A stretch of 15,019 nt of DNA from an uncultured Bacteroidales bacterium. Lineage in GTDB: Bacteria > Bacteroidota > Bacteroidia > Bacteroidales > Bacteroidaceae. The notes beneath the pieces are model-generated. The model did not search any database, was not told where the DNA came from, and was given only the letters and a program-made list of their open reading frames with translations. Below, piece by piece: positions 15,011-15,019 of the stretch (position 1 is the first letter of the stretch; each line of letters begins with the position of its first letter). Where the stretch lies: the NCBI GenBank assembly GCA_937876995.1, contig CALEFD010000103.1, forward strand, positions 1-15,019, given 5' to 3'. The position numbers and the translations under genes were made by a program.

Positions 15011-15019
15011 CAATTTTTA

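Noticed and set aside
1..15019. Defence system, prophage, CRISPR array, insertion sequence or biosynthetic cluster
   Set aside because: All coding space is taken by recognised housekeeping, wall, isoprenoid or T9SS genes; no transposase, integrase, regular spacer repeat or unusual large gene is present.

Overview
The window is an ordinary housekeeping and envelope stretch of a Bacteroidota chromosome, most likely order Bacteroidales. The evidence is a PorU/PorV pair of the type IX secretion system (T9SS), a DUF4290 gene (a family I know only from Bacteroidota), Bacteroidota-style promoter boxes (TAnnTTTG-like) with few strong Shine-Dalgarno sequences, and a RseP carrying a long N-terminal insert that I remember from Prevotella-like proteins. 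Family-level placement is uncertain. Coding density is very high: the longest gene-free stretch is 108 bp. I see no mobile element, CRISPR array, tRNA or rRNA.

Region 1 (95-6766, minus strand) reads tsaB > DUF4290 > murA > rimM > M23 peptidase > dxr > rseP. Every junction is an overlap or a gap of 13 bp or less, so this looks like one operon. It combines tRNA t6A modification, peptidoglycan precursor synthesis, ribosome maturation, a membrane-anchored LytM-type protein, the first committed step of the MEP isoprenoid pathway, and an intramembrane site-2 protease.

Region 2 (6875-8911, plus strand) reads yicC > gmk > nadD, with 1-nt and 11-nt overlaps. It shares a 108-bp divergent promoter region with the tsaB operon. 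It makes a YicC-type RNase, guanylate kinase and the NAD biosynthesis adenylyltransferase.

Region 3 (8856-14996, minus strand) reads FAH-family hydrolase > porU > porV > ispF. It encodes the T9SS sortase PorU and its outer-membrane partner PorV, followed by a second MEP-pathway enzyme. From memory the same order (FAH, porU, porV, ispF) occurs in Porphyromonas gingivalis, so this is conserved synteny. The 3' end of ispF overlaps the 3' end of nadD by 56 bp on the opposite strand.

I found no convincing undescribed system. The points most worth checking are the Cys-to-Asp active-site change in MurA, the antisense nadD/ispF overlap, the uncharacterised DUF4290 gene fixed between tsaB and murA, the RseP insert, and the lost arginine in the NadD ISSTxxR motif.
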